64,000 nucleotides of DNA. Origin: Hyalangium gracile (GTDB lineage Bacteria > Myxococcota > Myxococcia > Myxococcales > Myxococcaceae). Position numbers and translations under genes: made by a program. Under the pieces are notes generated by a model, which did no database searches, was not told where the DNA came from, and saw only the letters and a list, made by a program, of their open reading frames with translations. Location: positions 372,001-436,000 of the forward strand of contig NZ_JAHXBG010000006.1 of NCBI RefSeq assembly GCF_020103725.1. The letters are read 5' to 3'. This document shows, one piece after another, positions 53,489-62,170 of the stretch (position 1 is its first letter; each line of letters starts with the position of its first letter).

Positions 53489-55030
53489 CTAAGGACCCGA
53501 AGGTTTCTCGGGCGCAGGGAAGGAGGGCCGTTTGAAATGAGGGGCGGGCAGCACGGCATTGGCCGGTACCCCGCGGGTGTCACCGGTCTTGAGGAACTCG
53601 ATGACCGCCGCCCGGACTGCGGGCTGCTGCTCAAGGACCGCATAGCGGGCGCCGTGCCTGCCACGGTGCACCAGGATCGTTCGGCTGTTCGGAAAATACG
53701 GCTGCATGTTCAGCGTGTTCTCGACGGGCGTGGACGTGTCCCAATCGCCATGGATGAAGAGCACCGGGATGGAGCTCAACACCGGCACCCGTAGCTCGTC
53801 ACCCACGTCCGGGGACGGCCAGACCGGCGCCGATCCGGTGTAGGAGTCGAGGGTGGCCGTGCCGAGGAACTCGACGCCCGGGTCGGTTCGGAGGAGGTGC
53901 TCACGGGCCGCCGTCACTCCGAGGCTCGTATCGATCAGCGGGCCGATGAGGGGCCACCGGTTGTCCTGGCGCTGCTTCACGAGGTCGCGCGCCCAGTCAT
54001 CATAGTGACCGTGATAGAGCGACAGGACAAAGGCCGGCCACACGTGGGCGGGCGCGACCAGCGAGTCCTGAAGCTCATTGAGCCCGAGCACCACCTCTCG
54101 AACCCTCCCCGTCGTCTCGTCCTCGAGCTTGACCGTGACTGGCCCGCGCGCGAAGCGTTCGCGCACCGCGCGCAACGCGCCCATGACGCCGCCCTTCGGC
54201 AGGTAGGGCGCGAGCCCGGGGTCCCGGTCGGCGTCGAAGGCAATGCGTTGAAGCGCCGCGAGGACGTGCGAAGGCATGTCGTACCCGAAGTCGAGCGGCT
54301 CGACGGCCGCCAGCTGCGCGCGGGCGACAATCTCGGGGTGAAGCCGCATCACGGCGAACGCCCACTGCGACCCGAAGCTCTCCCCGGAGAGCGTGATCTT
54401 GTCGTACCCAAGGGCCCGCCGCAGATCGTTCACGTCCTCGGCGCACTGAACGATGGTGTACCCGGCGAGGTCTTTATCCGGGTGGGCCGCGATCGCTTCT
54501 CGGGCCGCCTTCACCATGTTCGCGGTCTCGGCCGACGGCGAACCCGGCCTGTCCAAGGGTTGGTGCAGGTAGGCAAACTCGAGCATCTCTCCGCGCTTCG
54601 AAAAGCCGCGTTGGTCAAGGACCACGACGTCGCCCGCGGCGTTGAGCATGTCCCACAGTGTGAGCAGGGCTTGCCCAACAGGGTCTCCGTCGACCAGGGC
54701 GTTGAGATCGCTATTCCCAGGCCCGCCGGGCAGATTGAAGATTGGCGGGGCCCCCGTGGGCTGCGCCGCTCGGAAACGGGCGAACCCAATGCCGATGACG
54801 CGGCTGCCCGGGACGGCCCGGTTCTCTGGCACGTAGAGGGTGCCTAGCTCGTACCGCACCGTCCCGGCCCCGATCTTCTTCACGGAGGCGGTCTCGATGA
54901 CGATCTCGCCGGCCTTGTGGGCGCCTGCTGCGCGAGCCTGAGAGGTGAGGGTGGCAAGAGCGAGGGCCAGGAACGCTCCGGCTGTGCGACTGAGCCCCGT
55001 CGGTTCGATGCGCGCGACTGGCTTCTCCAT
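53489..55030 (-). CDS. exported alpha/beta hydrolase (TAP/prolyl aminopeptidase-like)
   Basis: 513 aa. A signal peptide (FLALALATLTSQARAAG) precedes a hydrolase with NLPGGPGNSD (HGGPG-like oxyanion loop), VVVLDQRGFSKRG, the nucleophile LSGESFGSQWA, acid in IHGDWDTSTPVENT and His in RGRHGA. The C-terminal TAP-like part is present, as in Streptomyces tripeptidyl aminopeptidases. Predicted to release N-terminal residues or hydrolyse esters in the periplasm or medium. Confidence 0.85.
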   Translation of the reverse strand: MEKPVARIEPTGLSRTAGAFLALALATLTSQARAAGAHKAGEIVIETASVKKIGAGTVRYELGTLYVPENRAVPGSRVIGIGFARFRAAQPTGAPPIFNLPGGPGNSDLNALVDGDPVGQALLTLWDMLNAAGDVVVLDQRGFSKRGEMLEFAYLHQPLDRPGSPSAETANMVKAAREAIAAHPDKDLAGYTIVQCAEDVNDLRRALGYDKITLSGESFGSQWAFAVMRLHPEIVARAQLAAVEPLDFGYDMPSHVLAALQRIAFDADRDPGLAPYLPKGGVMGALRAVRERFARGPVTVKLEDETTGRVREVVLGLNELQDSLVAPAHVWPAFVLSLYHGHYDDWARDLVKQRQDNRWPLIGPLIDTSLGVTAAREHLLRTDPGVEFLGTATLDSYTGSAPVWPSPDVGDELRVPVLSSIPVLFIHGDWDTSTPVENTLNMQPYFPNSRTILVHRGRHGARYAVLEQQPAVRAAVIEFLKTGDTRGVPANAVLPAPHFKRPSFPAPEKPSGP

Positions 55031-55216
55031 GGCAAGGACCTCCTCGTGTGACGCAAGCGGTGCATCGGGCCCAGGCTCCTCTGGAGCGTGCGGGTGACGT
55101 CAGGGCCCGTCAGAGGCTCACGCTACCCGCGGGTGTGTATCGGGTCTTGAACACGATTAGGGCAGCCTGCCCTCACGTCGCGCGTCGTGGTCCGCGCTCC
55201 GCCCGTCGCGAACGCG

Positions 55217-55996
55217 TCAAGAGTCGGCAGACTGCCGTCGCAGCGCTCCCGGCGGGGCGCCCCGCTCGCGGCGAATGGCCCTCGTCATATGACTCTGATC
55301 GGCGAAGCCGACCGCCGCCGCTGTTTCGGCGAGCGTGCCCCCGCGGTCGATGAGCTCCAGGGCGTGAAACACGCGATGTGCACGCAGATAGTGACGCGTC
55401 GTCATGCCCCAGTGGGCGCGAAAGGATTGCGCGAGGTGCACGGGGTGCGTGCCGACGACGCGCCCGAGCTCTCCCAGCGTTGGCGGCTGGGCCATGTTCG
55501 CCACGAGGAGCTCGCGGGCCTCGTCGAGCCATGCGGGCGGGCGCCGTCGGGGCATTTCATCGAGCGTGCGCAAGATCGTCTTGACCGCATCGCGTACGCG
55601 ACGGCGCCGGCACGGACGGGGCTCGCCGAACGCCCGCGCCAGGAGCTGTCCGAGCTCGAGAGCGGTAGGGAGAGCGAGGCGCGGCGGGTCGATGGCGGCG
55701 CGCGCCCGTCTGTCGCTGGGGTCCAACTGGACGAACAGCAAGTGAGCGCCCTGCGCGTGGTATTGGTTCTCGTGAGAGCGAAGGGGTCGACGCGTAAAGA
55801 GGGCGAGCGGCGTATGGCTGTCGAGCTCGAGCCCGGACCGCTCACTGCCTCCCCCAGCCAGCAAGACGCCGAGCTTCGCCGTGTCATGCGCGTGGGTAGG
55901 TAGGACGAGCGCCGGCGCGTGCCGCACCTCGATGACGCGCATCCCATCGAGATGCAGCTCGTCTTCGATGACAGCGTAGCCCCGCACACGGTTCAT
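55217..55996 (-). CDS. AraC family transcriptional regulator
   Basis: 259 aa from the ATG at 55996. N-terminal cupin with VLPTHAHDTAKLGVLLAGGG; C-terminal AraC domain (PTLGELGRVVGTHPVHLAQS, GTLAETAAAVGFADQSHMTR). The frame stays open far upstream through a tRNA fragment, but that part is not conserved-looking. Target unknown; nearest gene is the exported hydrolase. Confidence 0.85.
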   Translation of the reverse strand: MNRVRGYAVIEDELHLDGMRVIEVRHAPALVLPTHAHDTAKLGVLLAGGGSERSGLELDSHTPLALFTRRPLRSHENQYHAQGAHLLFVQLDPSDRRARAAIDPPRLALPTALELGQLLARAFGEPRPCRRRRVRDAVKTILRTLDEMPRRRPPAWLDEARELLVANMAQPPTLGELGRVVGTHPVHLAQSFRAHWGMTTRHYLRAHRVFHALELIDRGGTLAETAAAVGFADQSHMTRAIRRERGAPPGALRRQSADS

Positions 55997-56199
55997 CGCG
56001 CTGGCACCCCACCAGGCCAGCGCCGCTTGTCGCGCATGCAGGGCCTGGGGCTTGGCGACGATGGACCGAGCGATGTCTGCGTGTAGCGCCCCCTCATTGG
56101 ACGGAGCTTCATCAAATAGGAGTTGGCCATGGGGTTCGGACGATAGTCCGAACCGTGGCCCCTGTCGGCTCCTCGATGGGAGCAGCAGGCCCCGTTCCC

Positions 56200-56436
56200 C
56201 AAGGGAGAGGCCCTGGCGGCAGGTGCTGGCGGATGTCCAGGTCACCGCGAAGGGCACCGTGGTGGTGCTGGCGGCGACGCCCCACTGGGACCCCGGTTGC
56301 GGCGCACGGCGACGGGCGGGTGGGTGGTTCGGCTCACGGAGACGCCGCTGGATCTCGACAACCCAGCGCACCTGGAGGCGCTTGTGCGCGCGTATGATCG
56401 TTTCCCGGAGGTTGGTGGGCGCGTCAACTCGCGCTG
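56200..56436 (+). pseudogene. frameshifted 3' remnant of an unknown gene
   Basis: Plus-strand QVTAKGTVVVLAATPHWDPG continues only after a frame change as GGWVVRLTETPLDLDNPAHL...GGRVNSR-stop at 56436. Not recognised; the rest of 55997-56482 shows nothing else. Confidence 0.35.
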
Positions 56437-56482
56437 AGAGATCTGCCGGGTGCTCCACTGGCCCGAGATGGGAGCGCTCGAC

Positions 56483-56510
56483 TGGAGGCGGCGGGAATCG
56501 AACCCGCTGC
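56483..56510 (-). repeat. tRNA-Ser-like 3' fragment, copy 4
   Basis: TGGAGGCGGCGGGAATCGAA-CCCGCTGC abuts the stop codon of the immunity gene (TCA at 56511) with no gap. The same fusion occurs at 61672-61699. Confidence 0.82.
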
Positions 56511-56981
56511 TCAGACTTCCTCGTCGGGCAAGAGCGTGCGGAGCAGCGCGTCGTCGGGACCCAACGGACGCCAGCCAGGCGGCGGTGGCGTCGCACGGAG
56601 TGCAGCCCTGACCTGATCAGCTCGTGCCTGATGTGTTTCAGGGGTGTAGGCGGACCATGAACCGAGCGCCTTGGCCACCTTGAAACGGTTTGCGTCGTCC
56701 ATCACGGCTGGCCAACCATCGGGGAGGCTCTGGGCCAACATGCGCACGAGCACATCGCGCACGAAGCGTGTGACCTGTTTGCGCTGCTCCGCCTCCGCAA
56801 GCAACTCGCTCAGCACCTGCACTCCGACGACATCCTCCTTGCCCAGTTCCTCGGCCAACGCATACAGCGGGACCGCAGGGCGCGCCTCGGCGAACGCGGT
56901 GAGCGACTCGTAGCCCCGCTCGCGTACCCGCTCATACAGTCGGGCCTTCCAGTTGCCCTGCCAGGCACGTCCGTCGGTCAT
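56511..56981 (-). CDS. putative immunity protein of the DUF2380 lipoprotein
   Basis: 156 aa, acidic, soluble: MTDGRAWQGNWKARLYERVR at the start and RPLGPDDALLRTLLPDEEV at the end. A close paralogue is at 61700 and a 3' remnant at 1294. Its ATG overlaps the toxin stop (ATGA), so translation is coupled. Function is inferred from this arrangement: small cytoplasmic partner directly behind a lipoprotein with a toxin-like C-terminus. The family may carry another name in databases. Confidence 0.65.
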   Translation of the reverse strand: MTDGRAWQGNWKARLYERVRERGYESLTAFAEARPAVPLYALAEELGKEDVVGVQVLSELLAEAEQRKQVTRFVRDVLVRMLAQSLPDGWPAVMDDANRFKVAKALGSWSAYTPETHQARADQVRAALRATPPPPGWRPLGPDDALLRTLLPDEEV

Positions 56982-58405
56982 CGCCCTCTCCAGGGGGTGA
57001 AGTTCATCGGAATGCCGTAGTCCTTCATACGCTCCGCGACGAGGTTCAGGACCTCGTTTCGCGTCAACCTCCGGCCCACCTCGAGCTCAGCGTCGCGTAG
57101 CGCCTTCATGATCATCTGGTTCCATTCTCGAGGCCATGTACGCCCCAGACGCCAATTGCCACCGCCATGGACCGCCTGGTGGTGAGCCTGCTCCAACTCG
57201 ACGCAGAACTTGTCGATGTCCATGCTGCCATTGAAGCCGCGCTTCTCGAACCACTCGCGGAACTCCTCCGGCAGGACGTGATGTTGTGGCCGTTCGGCCA
57301 TCCCCGCTCCCGCTTTGCCAGTCTCGTGTATGGCGGAAACCTCGGGGCCCTCGCCCAGCGCCTCGCGCACGCCTTGCGGTAACGCCTGGTTCGCTTGCGC
57401 CATCAACACCAGTCCGGCGTGGATGCGCACTGCGGCGCCGACAGCGAAAGCAGAGAGGACGCCCGCCCGCACCAGCCGTCGCATCAACTCCACCCACTCG
57501 GCGGTGACAACGAGCTGCGAGCCCATCATCACTCCGTTGGAGCCCATCACCAGTCCCACGCCCACCAAGGCAGGTGCGGTTGGCGGCAGCCGTGGCAGCG
57601 ACAACTTCAACATCGATACCATCGTGAGCATCTCTATCGCTTGCGCCGCCGCGATGAACTGACCTGCGCGTTCCATGGACGCGCGAGCGCCCTCACGGAG
57701 GGAATGGAACTCCTGGGTGAGCTGGCCCATCAACGCGGGCAGCGCGGCCGTTGCTGCCTCTACCTGTGCTGGCTCCAGGGAGGACAGTGCCCTCATGGAG
57801 GGCTCAATGAGCTGCTGCACGCGGTGGATGTTCCGCAGCAGCCGCTCGACGCTGTAGGCGGGGCACTGTCGCAGGATAGCCTCTGCAAGGTTGAGAAAAT
57901 CGACCCATGCGGCGAGCAGAGTGACGCCGGAGATGGCGGCCTGGAGTCGTGGGCCAGCGAGGCGCAGGAGGGCCAATCCCATGGTCGGCTCATCCACCGC
58001 CCATGCAGCGTCAGCCAGCGGGCTGATGCCCCCCAGAGCGCCAGCAAGCCATTGCATCTGGTGAGAGCCATAGGCGATGGAAGGGACGAACAGGCCGTTG
58101 ACCTGGCCGGCGAGGCCTCTGTTGTCCGCGAGCTGGCGGAGCGCAGCGGCGATATCGCCCCTGGGGCGGTTCACGTCCTCGAGGGCACTGAGGAGCGCTT
58201 GGCGGGTGCGAGTGACGAACTGGCGCTCGGGCTCTGAAGCGGCGACAGGCGTAGCCGCCCTGGCAGAGAACGAGCGGACTGCGGGCCCTGCCTCCTGCCG
58301 ATAGGCGGTACCTGCCGCATGGGGAACCTCAAGGCGCCCGCTCCCCGCCGCACAGCTCATGAGCACGGCCGCGATGCCTGCCAACGCGAGGGCTGTTCTT
58401 CTCAT
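56978..58405 (-). CDS. DUF2380 lipoprotein, SitA-type toxin candidate
   Basis: 475 aa. Lipobox VLMSC near residue 18. A long helical middle (105-350) includes a hydrophobic hairpin (GVGLVMGSNGVMMGSQLVVT, LVRAGVLSAFAVGAAV). The C-terminal DUF2380 domain (375-475) has HHVLPEEFREWFEKRGF, then HHQAVHGGGNWRLGRTWPRE, a His/Asn-rich nuclease-like pattern, and ends YGIPMNFTPWRGR. DUF2380 lipoproteins are a Myxococcales-restricted family that resembles SitA toxins transferred between kin by outer-membrane exchange. Immunity partner follows with a 4-bp overlap. Confidence 0.82.
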   Translation of the reverse strand: MRRTALALAGIAAVLMSCAAGSGRLEVPHAAGTAYRQEAGPAVRSFSARAATPVAASEPERQFVTRTRQALLSALEDVNRPRGDIAAALRQLADNRGLAGQVNGLFVPSIAYGSHQMQWLAGALGGISPLADAAWAVDEPTMGLALLRLAGPRLQAAISGVTLLAAWVDFLNLAEAILRQCPAYSVERLLRNIHRVQQLIEPSMRALSSLEPAQVEAATAALPALMGQLTQEFHSLREGARASMERAGQFIAAAQAIEMLTMVSMLKLSLPRLPPTAPALVGVGLVMGSNGVMMGSQLVVTAEWVELMRRLVRAGVLSAFAVGAAVRIHAGLVLMAQANQALPQGVREALGEGPEVSAIHETGKAGAGMAERPQHHVLPEEFREWFEKRGFNGSMDIDKFCVELEQAHHQAVHGGGNWRLGRTWPREWNQMIMKALRDAELEVGRRLTRNEVLNLVAERMKDYGIPMNFTPWRGR

Positions 58406-58499
58406 GGGTCGGCCTGCCGTGATGGTGGAAGGCGGAGGCTACATGAAGCCTTGAGGCCGAAGCAGCCCGCAACCTGCTCAGGTGGCTGTTCGCCTCGAG

Positions 58500-58524
58500 T
58501 GGAGGCGGCGGGAATCGAACCCGC
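58500..58524 (-). repeat. tRNA-Ser-like 3' fragment, copy 5
   Basis: TGGAGGCGGCGGGAATCGAA-CCCGC, 95 bp upstream of the DUF2380 lipoprotein start. With copy 4 it brackets the lipoprotein/immunity pair (56483-58524) like direct att repeats. Confidence 0.8.
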
Positions 58525-58980
58525 AACAAGGTGGAAGCAAAACCCTCAGCAGGTCGCGCTGTTACCGGCCAACGCCTTGATCTCACACCGGATCGTTCCC
58601 CCGCTTCGTCCCATCTCGTCCCGTCTCGTCCCGTTCAATTCCCCGCTGGAGGGGCACACTGGGGGCACATGCGACCCAACCAGGTCAAGCCGCTCACGGA
58701 TCCGAGCGGCCAGAGTTCCCCGATCTCCCAGGGCTCACGAGAAGCCAGCCCATGGGAGTGGCAGCGCCCTGTCCCTCCCATGCGTTGCGTCAGCGCGGCG
58801 GCCATCCACAGCGGCCGTCTGCTGGGACGCAGTTCTTGCGTGCACTGCTGGACGGGGTCACCTGCTGCCAGTTCGGCCAGATGACACATCCTGCGGAGGC
58901 GGCATTCACGCTCCACCCCGTATCAATTACGGGGGGGCATGCCATCACAAGGAAAATCGAGCGGAGCGGGGTAGGAGCCA
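58525..58980. other. intergenic region, possible old attachment/integrase edge
   Basis: Contains three to four copies of TCGTCCC (58606-58632) and GGGGCACACTGGGGGCACAT (58651-58670), the type of text often found beside tRNA attachment sites. No integrase reading frame is left. Probably also holds the promoters of the flanking divergent genes. Confidence 0.35.
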
Positions 58981-59934
58981 ATGGGCCCAGAAAAGAGGTT
59001 CCCAGGCTTGTACGCGGCCATTGCGCTGGGAAGTCTCTTCATCTCCGCCTCCCAAGTCGCCGTGGCGTGGATCGAAAAGCAGGGAGCCCTCGAGAATGAG
59101 CGAGTCCAGCAGGATCGCGAGTACGGCCTCAAATTCGTGGAACTCGTCGTCAGGGATCCCGAGAGATTCTTCGGGCGGACCCCCGATGAGCAGGAGCGAA
59201 TGCGCCGTGTCATCACCCTCTCTTTTCCGCCCGATTTCTCCCAGAAACTGTTCAACCGATTCGAAGCCACCGCCTCGACAGTTTCTGACAGGATCGAGTG
59301 GAGACAGGCTGGCGAGCAGGTCGCCGCTCTCGGCAGCGGCGACTCGGAAATCGCGCGTGCCACCATGCTCTATATACAATACACCCATCGAGCGGACGCA
59401 TCGCTGGTGGAACAAGCCATGTCCGAACTGCGCCTGAGAGGATACAAGGTCCCTGGGAGGGAATTCGTCTACAAGAATCTCGGGGCAACTCTCCTCTACT
59501 TTCACCCAGAGGATGAACAGGCGGCGAAAGCGCTGAAGTCGGTGCTCGATGAGTTCATGGCGGATCACAAACTGGATGTCAGCTTCAACGTCGAGAACTT
59601 TGGCACTCGATATCCCAATACGCCCAAAGGCATCGTCGAGGTCTGGCTTCCACCCATATGGCCAGCCAGGCCGCCACAGTCGGCCTACTGCTACCAAGAG
59701 GAAGTGCCGACGCGAAGGGATGCTCTGAAATATTCGATCTATTGCCAACCGACTGAACAGCTATGCGTGCGCTGGCGGGGAGAAAACTCGCAGACTCGAC
59801 AATCGCAGTGTGTACGGTTGGAGTTCGCCAACTCGGGATGGAATCCTCAGTTCGACCCCACAACGACTTTCTGGTACGAGCATCGTGCTGATCCCTTTCC
59901 CCCTCCGTTTCCTCAACTCCCGGCCAACTATTAG
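58981..59934 (+). CDS. single-pass membrane protein, function unknown
   Basis: 317 aa. One N-terminal membrane segment (GLYAAIALGSLFISASQVAV) without cleavage site, a coiled EKQGALENERVQQDREY stretch, then a soluble domain facing the periplasm or cytoplasm. DASLVEQAMSELRLRGYKVP and the AAKALKSVLDEFMADHK helix are distinctive but not recognised. GC is lower than average, suggesting acquisition with the toxin cassettes. Confidence 0.55.
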   Translation: MGPEKRFPGLYAAIALGSLFISASQVAVAWIEKQGALENERVQQDREYGLKFVELVVRDPERFFGRTPDEQERMRRVITLSFPPDFSQKLFNRFEATASTVSDRIEWRQAGEQVAALGSGDSEIARATMLYIQYTHRADASLVEQAMSELRLRGYKVPGREFVYKNLGATLLYFHPEDEQAAKALKSVLDEFMADHKLDVSFNVENFGTRYPNTPKGIVEVWLPPIWPARPPQSAYCYQEEVPTRRDALKYSIYCQPTEQLCVRWRGENSQTRQSQCVRLEFANSGWNPQFDPTTTFWYEHRADPFPPPFPQLPANY

Positions 59935-60001
59935 AGAAAGGCGCCGCTGCCATCCGCCATCGGGCGCGCGAGGGCGCCACGGTGAGCGCCGCTGCGGCCC
60001 T

Positions 60002-60119
60002 GGAGCGTGCTCCACGGGGCCGGGCTGGCAGGTGTCCGACGCGCCAGGGCTCCACGGGCGCAGCAGACGAGCCTCGACGCGCGCGCGGGCTCGCCTGGCC
60101 CAGTTTCCCCTGTCCGATG
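60002..60119 (+). repeat. diverged 118-bp intergenic element, copy A
   Basis: Aligns over its whole length with 61512-61630 through shared blocks AGCGTGCTC, GACGC, GGGCTCCACG, CAGCAG, GGCCCA and CCGATG. Lies 68 bp after the stop of the 58981 gene. Not coding. Confidence 0.6.
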
Positions 60120-60296
60120 CTCGCGCCTGCCTGTCCGACGCGCGGGGCCCCACGGCCCGAGTAGCTCGACGGGCCCGCCTTCCTGGCTGCCATGCTGGGC
60201 CGCACCTGCGCTCGTGCCGGGGCGCGCTGGTACGCTATAGCGGAAACTCCCGCAGCCTTGACCCGCAGCACCTCGCTTGCTTGAAAGAACGTGGCC

Positions 60297-61022
60297 ATGC
60301 GTATCCGAACTTGCAGCACACTGCTGCTCCTACTTCTGCTCTCGGCCTGCGCAACGACGGAGCCGAGCCCGGGAGAGTGGGAGGATCCGAGTCCAAGATT
60401 CGCCAACCTTCAGCGGGCAGCGCAGTACCCCTGGACGGACGACGGGCATTGCGTGGTGCGCGAAGCTTCCAACGAATGGCCTATTCTTGCGGAGAGGTGC
60501 TATCACGCGCTCGACCATGACAGGGTCAAGTTCCGTGATGTCACAGGAAGATGCGCTGTCGCCTCTGCGGGTGCGGCTGCCGCGACCATGGGCGTAGGGC
60601 TCTGCGTCTTTGCGTCGCCGGCAGTCGTCGCTGGAGCAGTGATTATCATTGGCACCGTGGTGGTGGCGGTTGCCATCAAAGAGGGGTTGGATGCATACGA
60701 GCGGAGGGCATCCCGTGAGCGTGCGAGGCCCAAGGCATCCAATAAGCAGGAGCCCTCGGCGAATCGAAAGCCCAGCCCCAAGAACCAACCCGGCCCCAAG
60801 GGAAGCCCGGAGCCGGTTTCCCCGCCGATTCCTACGCCAGAGGAAAAGCAGCGCTGGCGCGAGACCTGTAGGGATCACTACGTGGTATGCAAAGAGTTCT
60901 TCGCGGGAGAGAAACAGCGCCGCGTGTGGGGCGAGAGCCAGTGTCAGTCGTGCATGGATCTCTGCATGCGTGATGGACAGTGGCCGGATGAAGCAAACGG
61001 CCACCCCTGCCCAGGAGGTTGA
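60297..61022 (+). CDS. Cys-rich toxin-like lipoprotein
   Basis: 241 aa from ATG 60297. Lipobox LLSAC follows a Leu run. A hydrophobic Gly/Ala/Val hairpin (~86-125), a Lys/Pro/Ser linker (RPKASNKQEPSANRKPSPKN), then a 55-residue C-terminal domain with seven Cys (CRDHYVVCKEFFAGEKQRRV, CQSCMDLCMRDGQWP, CPGG). This lipoprotein-hairpin-linker-variable-C-terminus layout is that of myxobacterial SitA-like exchanged toxins. The next gene overlaps its stop (TGATG). Confidence 0.65.
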   Translation: MRIRTCSTLLLLLLLSACATTEPSPGEWEDPSPRFANLQRAAQYPWTDDGHCVVREASNEWPILAERCYHALDHDRVKFRDVTGRCAVASAGAAAATMGVGLCVFASPAVVAGAVIIIGTVVVAVAIKEGLDAYERRASRERARPKASNKQEPSANRKPSPKNQPGPKGSPEPVSPPIPTPEEKQRWRETCRDHYVVCKEFFAGEKQRRVWGESQCQSCMDLCMRDGQWPDEANGHPCPGG

Positions 61023-61513
61023 TGGTGCGGACCACGCGCAAGGATTGGTGGCAGAGCGTTGCAGATCGTCGCGATGACCTCCTGGTCAAGCTCTACAAGG
61101 CGAAAGCGCCTTATGCAGAGCTGAAACGGGCCATGTTGGCGCAAGAAAAGGAGTTGATCCGAGAAGCGAGAACGCGCCGCGAACGTCTGCACCTCCAGCA
61201 GATCACCGCGAAACTGATCATCACCGAGGCTTACGGCGAGGGCGCAGGGTGGGACGAATTCGGCGCACTCTTAAGGCGCTGTGAGCGGCTCGGATATGCG
61301 GACATCACCCACCGGATCCATGTGGCATGTCTCTTCGTCCAATCATTGCCCCGCTTCCCAGAGCGAGCCCGGCAGGCGTTCGCCATGCTTGAGGAAGTGG
61401 AGGGGATGCTCAAGCGCATCCGCAAGAGTCACTACCTACGTAGAGAAGGGATGCAGGGCATAGCCCACGCGCGCGCGGTCGCGGCAGCAGCAGGCATCAC
61501 ACCGCCGAATTAG
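61022..61513 (+). CDS. putative immunity partner of the Cys-rich lipoprotein
   Basis: 163 aa, highly basic and helical (DWWQSVADRRDDLLVKLYKA, ARTRRERLHLQQITAKLI). No signal. The ATG overlaps the toxin stop, with AGGAGG inside the toxin's last codons, so it is translationally coupled. Family not recognised; immunity role is inference from position. Confidence 0.6.
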   Translation: MVRTTRKDWWQSVADRRDDLLVKLYKAKAPYAELKRAMLAQEKELIREARTRRERLHLQQITAKLIITEAYGEGAGWDEFGALLRRCERLGYADITHRIHVACLFVQSLPRFPERARQAFAMLEEVEGMLKRIRKSHYLRREGMQGIAHARAVAAAAGITPPN

Positions 61514-61630
61514 AGCGTGCTCGACGATACGGGCCCAGCGGCCAGTGTCGGACGCAGGAGGGCTCCACGAGCCCAGCAGGTCAGCTTGGACGCAGGAGGG
61601 CTCCACAGGCCCAACTTCCCACTTCCGATG
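61512..61630 (+). repeat. diverged 119-bp intergenic element, copy B
   Basis: Begins at the stop codon of the preceding gene. Contains an internal repeat GGACGCAGGAGGGCTCCAC twice (61546 and 61582). Homologous to 60002-60119. Confidence 0.6.
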
Positions 61631-61671
61631 GTGAGTTGATGGGTCACGCGACCATGGAAATGACCACGGGA

Positions 61672-61699
61672 TGGAGGCGGCGGGAATCGAACCCGCTGC
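61672..61699 (-). repeat. tRNA-Ser-like 3' fragment, copy 6
   Basis: Same 28 bases as copy 4 and again immediately after an immunity stop codon (TCA at 61700). Confidence 0.82.
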
Positions 61700-62170
61700 T
61701 CAGACTTCCTCGTCGGGCAAGAGCGTGCGGAGCAGCTCATCATCGGAGCTGAGCGGGCGCCATCCTGGGGGCGGAGGAGTGGCTCGGAGGGCTGCCCTGA
61801 CCCGCGTGACGCGCCCCTGGTGGGTTTCAGGGGTGAAGGCGCTCCACGAGCCAAGCATCATGGCAACCTCGAATCGAGTCTCGTCATCCATCGAGGCCGG
61901 CCAGCCGTCCGGGAAACTCTCGGCGAGCTCGCGCACGAACTGGCCGCGCACCAGGCGTGTGAGCTGATGGCTGCGTTCCGCCTCGGCCACCAACCCGCTG
62001 AACACCTGCACGGCGTTGACCTCATCCCCTCCCAGTTTCTGGGCCAGCTCGACCAGCGGAAGGGTCGGGTGCGCTTCGGCAAAGGCGGTGAGTGACTCAT
62101 AGCCGCGCTCACGGACTCGCTCATACAAGCGAGTCTTCCAGTTGCCCTGCCAGGAGCTTCCGTCGGTCAT
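61700..62170 (-). CDS. putative immunity protein, paralogue of 56511
   Basis: 156 aa, same length and same ends (MTDGSSWQGNWKTRLYERVR ... LLRTLLPDEEV) as the protein at 56511, but the middle differs (VELAQKLGGDEVNAVQVFSG against YALAEELGKEDVVGVQVLSE), as expected if specificity lies there. Start overlaps the stop of the truncated lipoprotein gene (ATGA). The reading frame is intact although its toxin has lost its signal peptide. Confidence 0.65.
   Translation of the reverse strand: MTDGSSWQGNWKTRLYERVRERGYESLTAFAEAHPTLPLVELAQKLGGDEVNAVQVFSGLVAEAERSHQLTRLVRGQFVRELAESFPDGWPASMDDETRFEVAMMLGSWSAFTPETHQGRVTRVRAALRATPPPPGWRPLSSDDELLRTLLPDEEV

Noticed and set aside
58500-58600. Complete tRNA gene
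   Set aside because: No D-arm, anticodon arm or matching 5' acceptor strand could be drawn at any of the seven fragments.
58606-58632. TCGTCCC microrepeats as a CRISPR or origin
   Set aside because: Units too short and without spacers; no cas or replication gene nearby.
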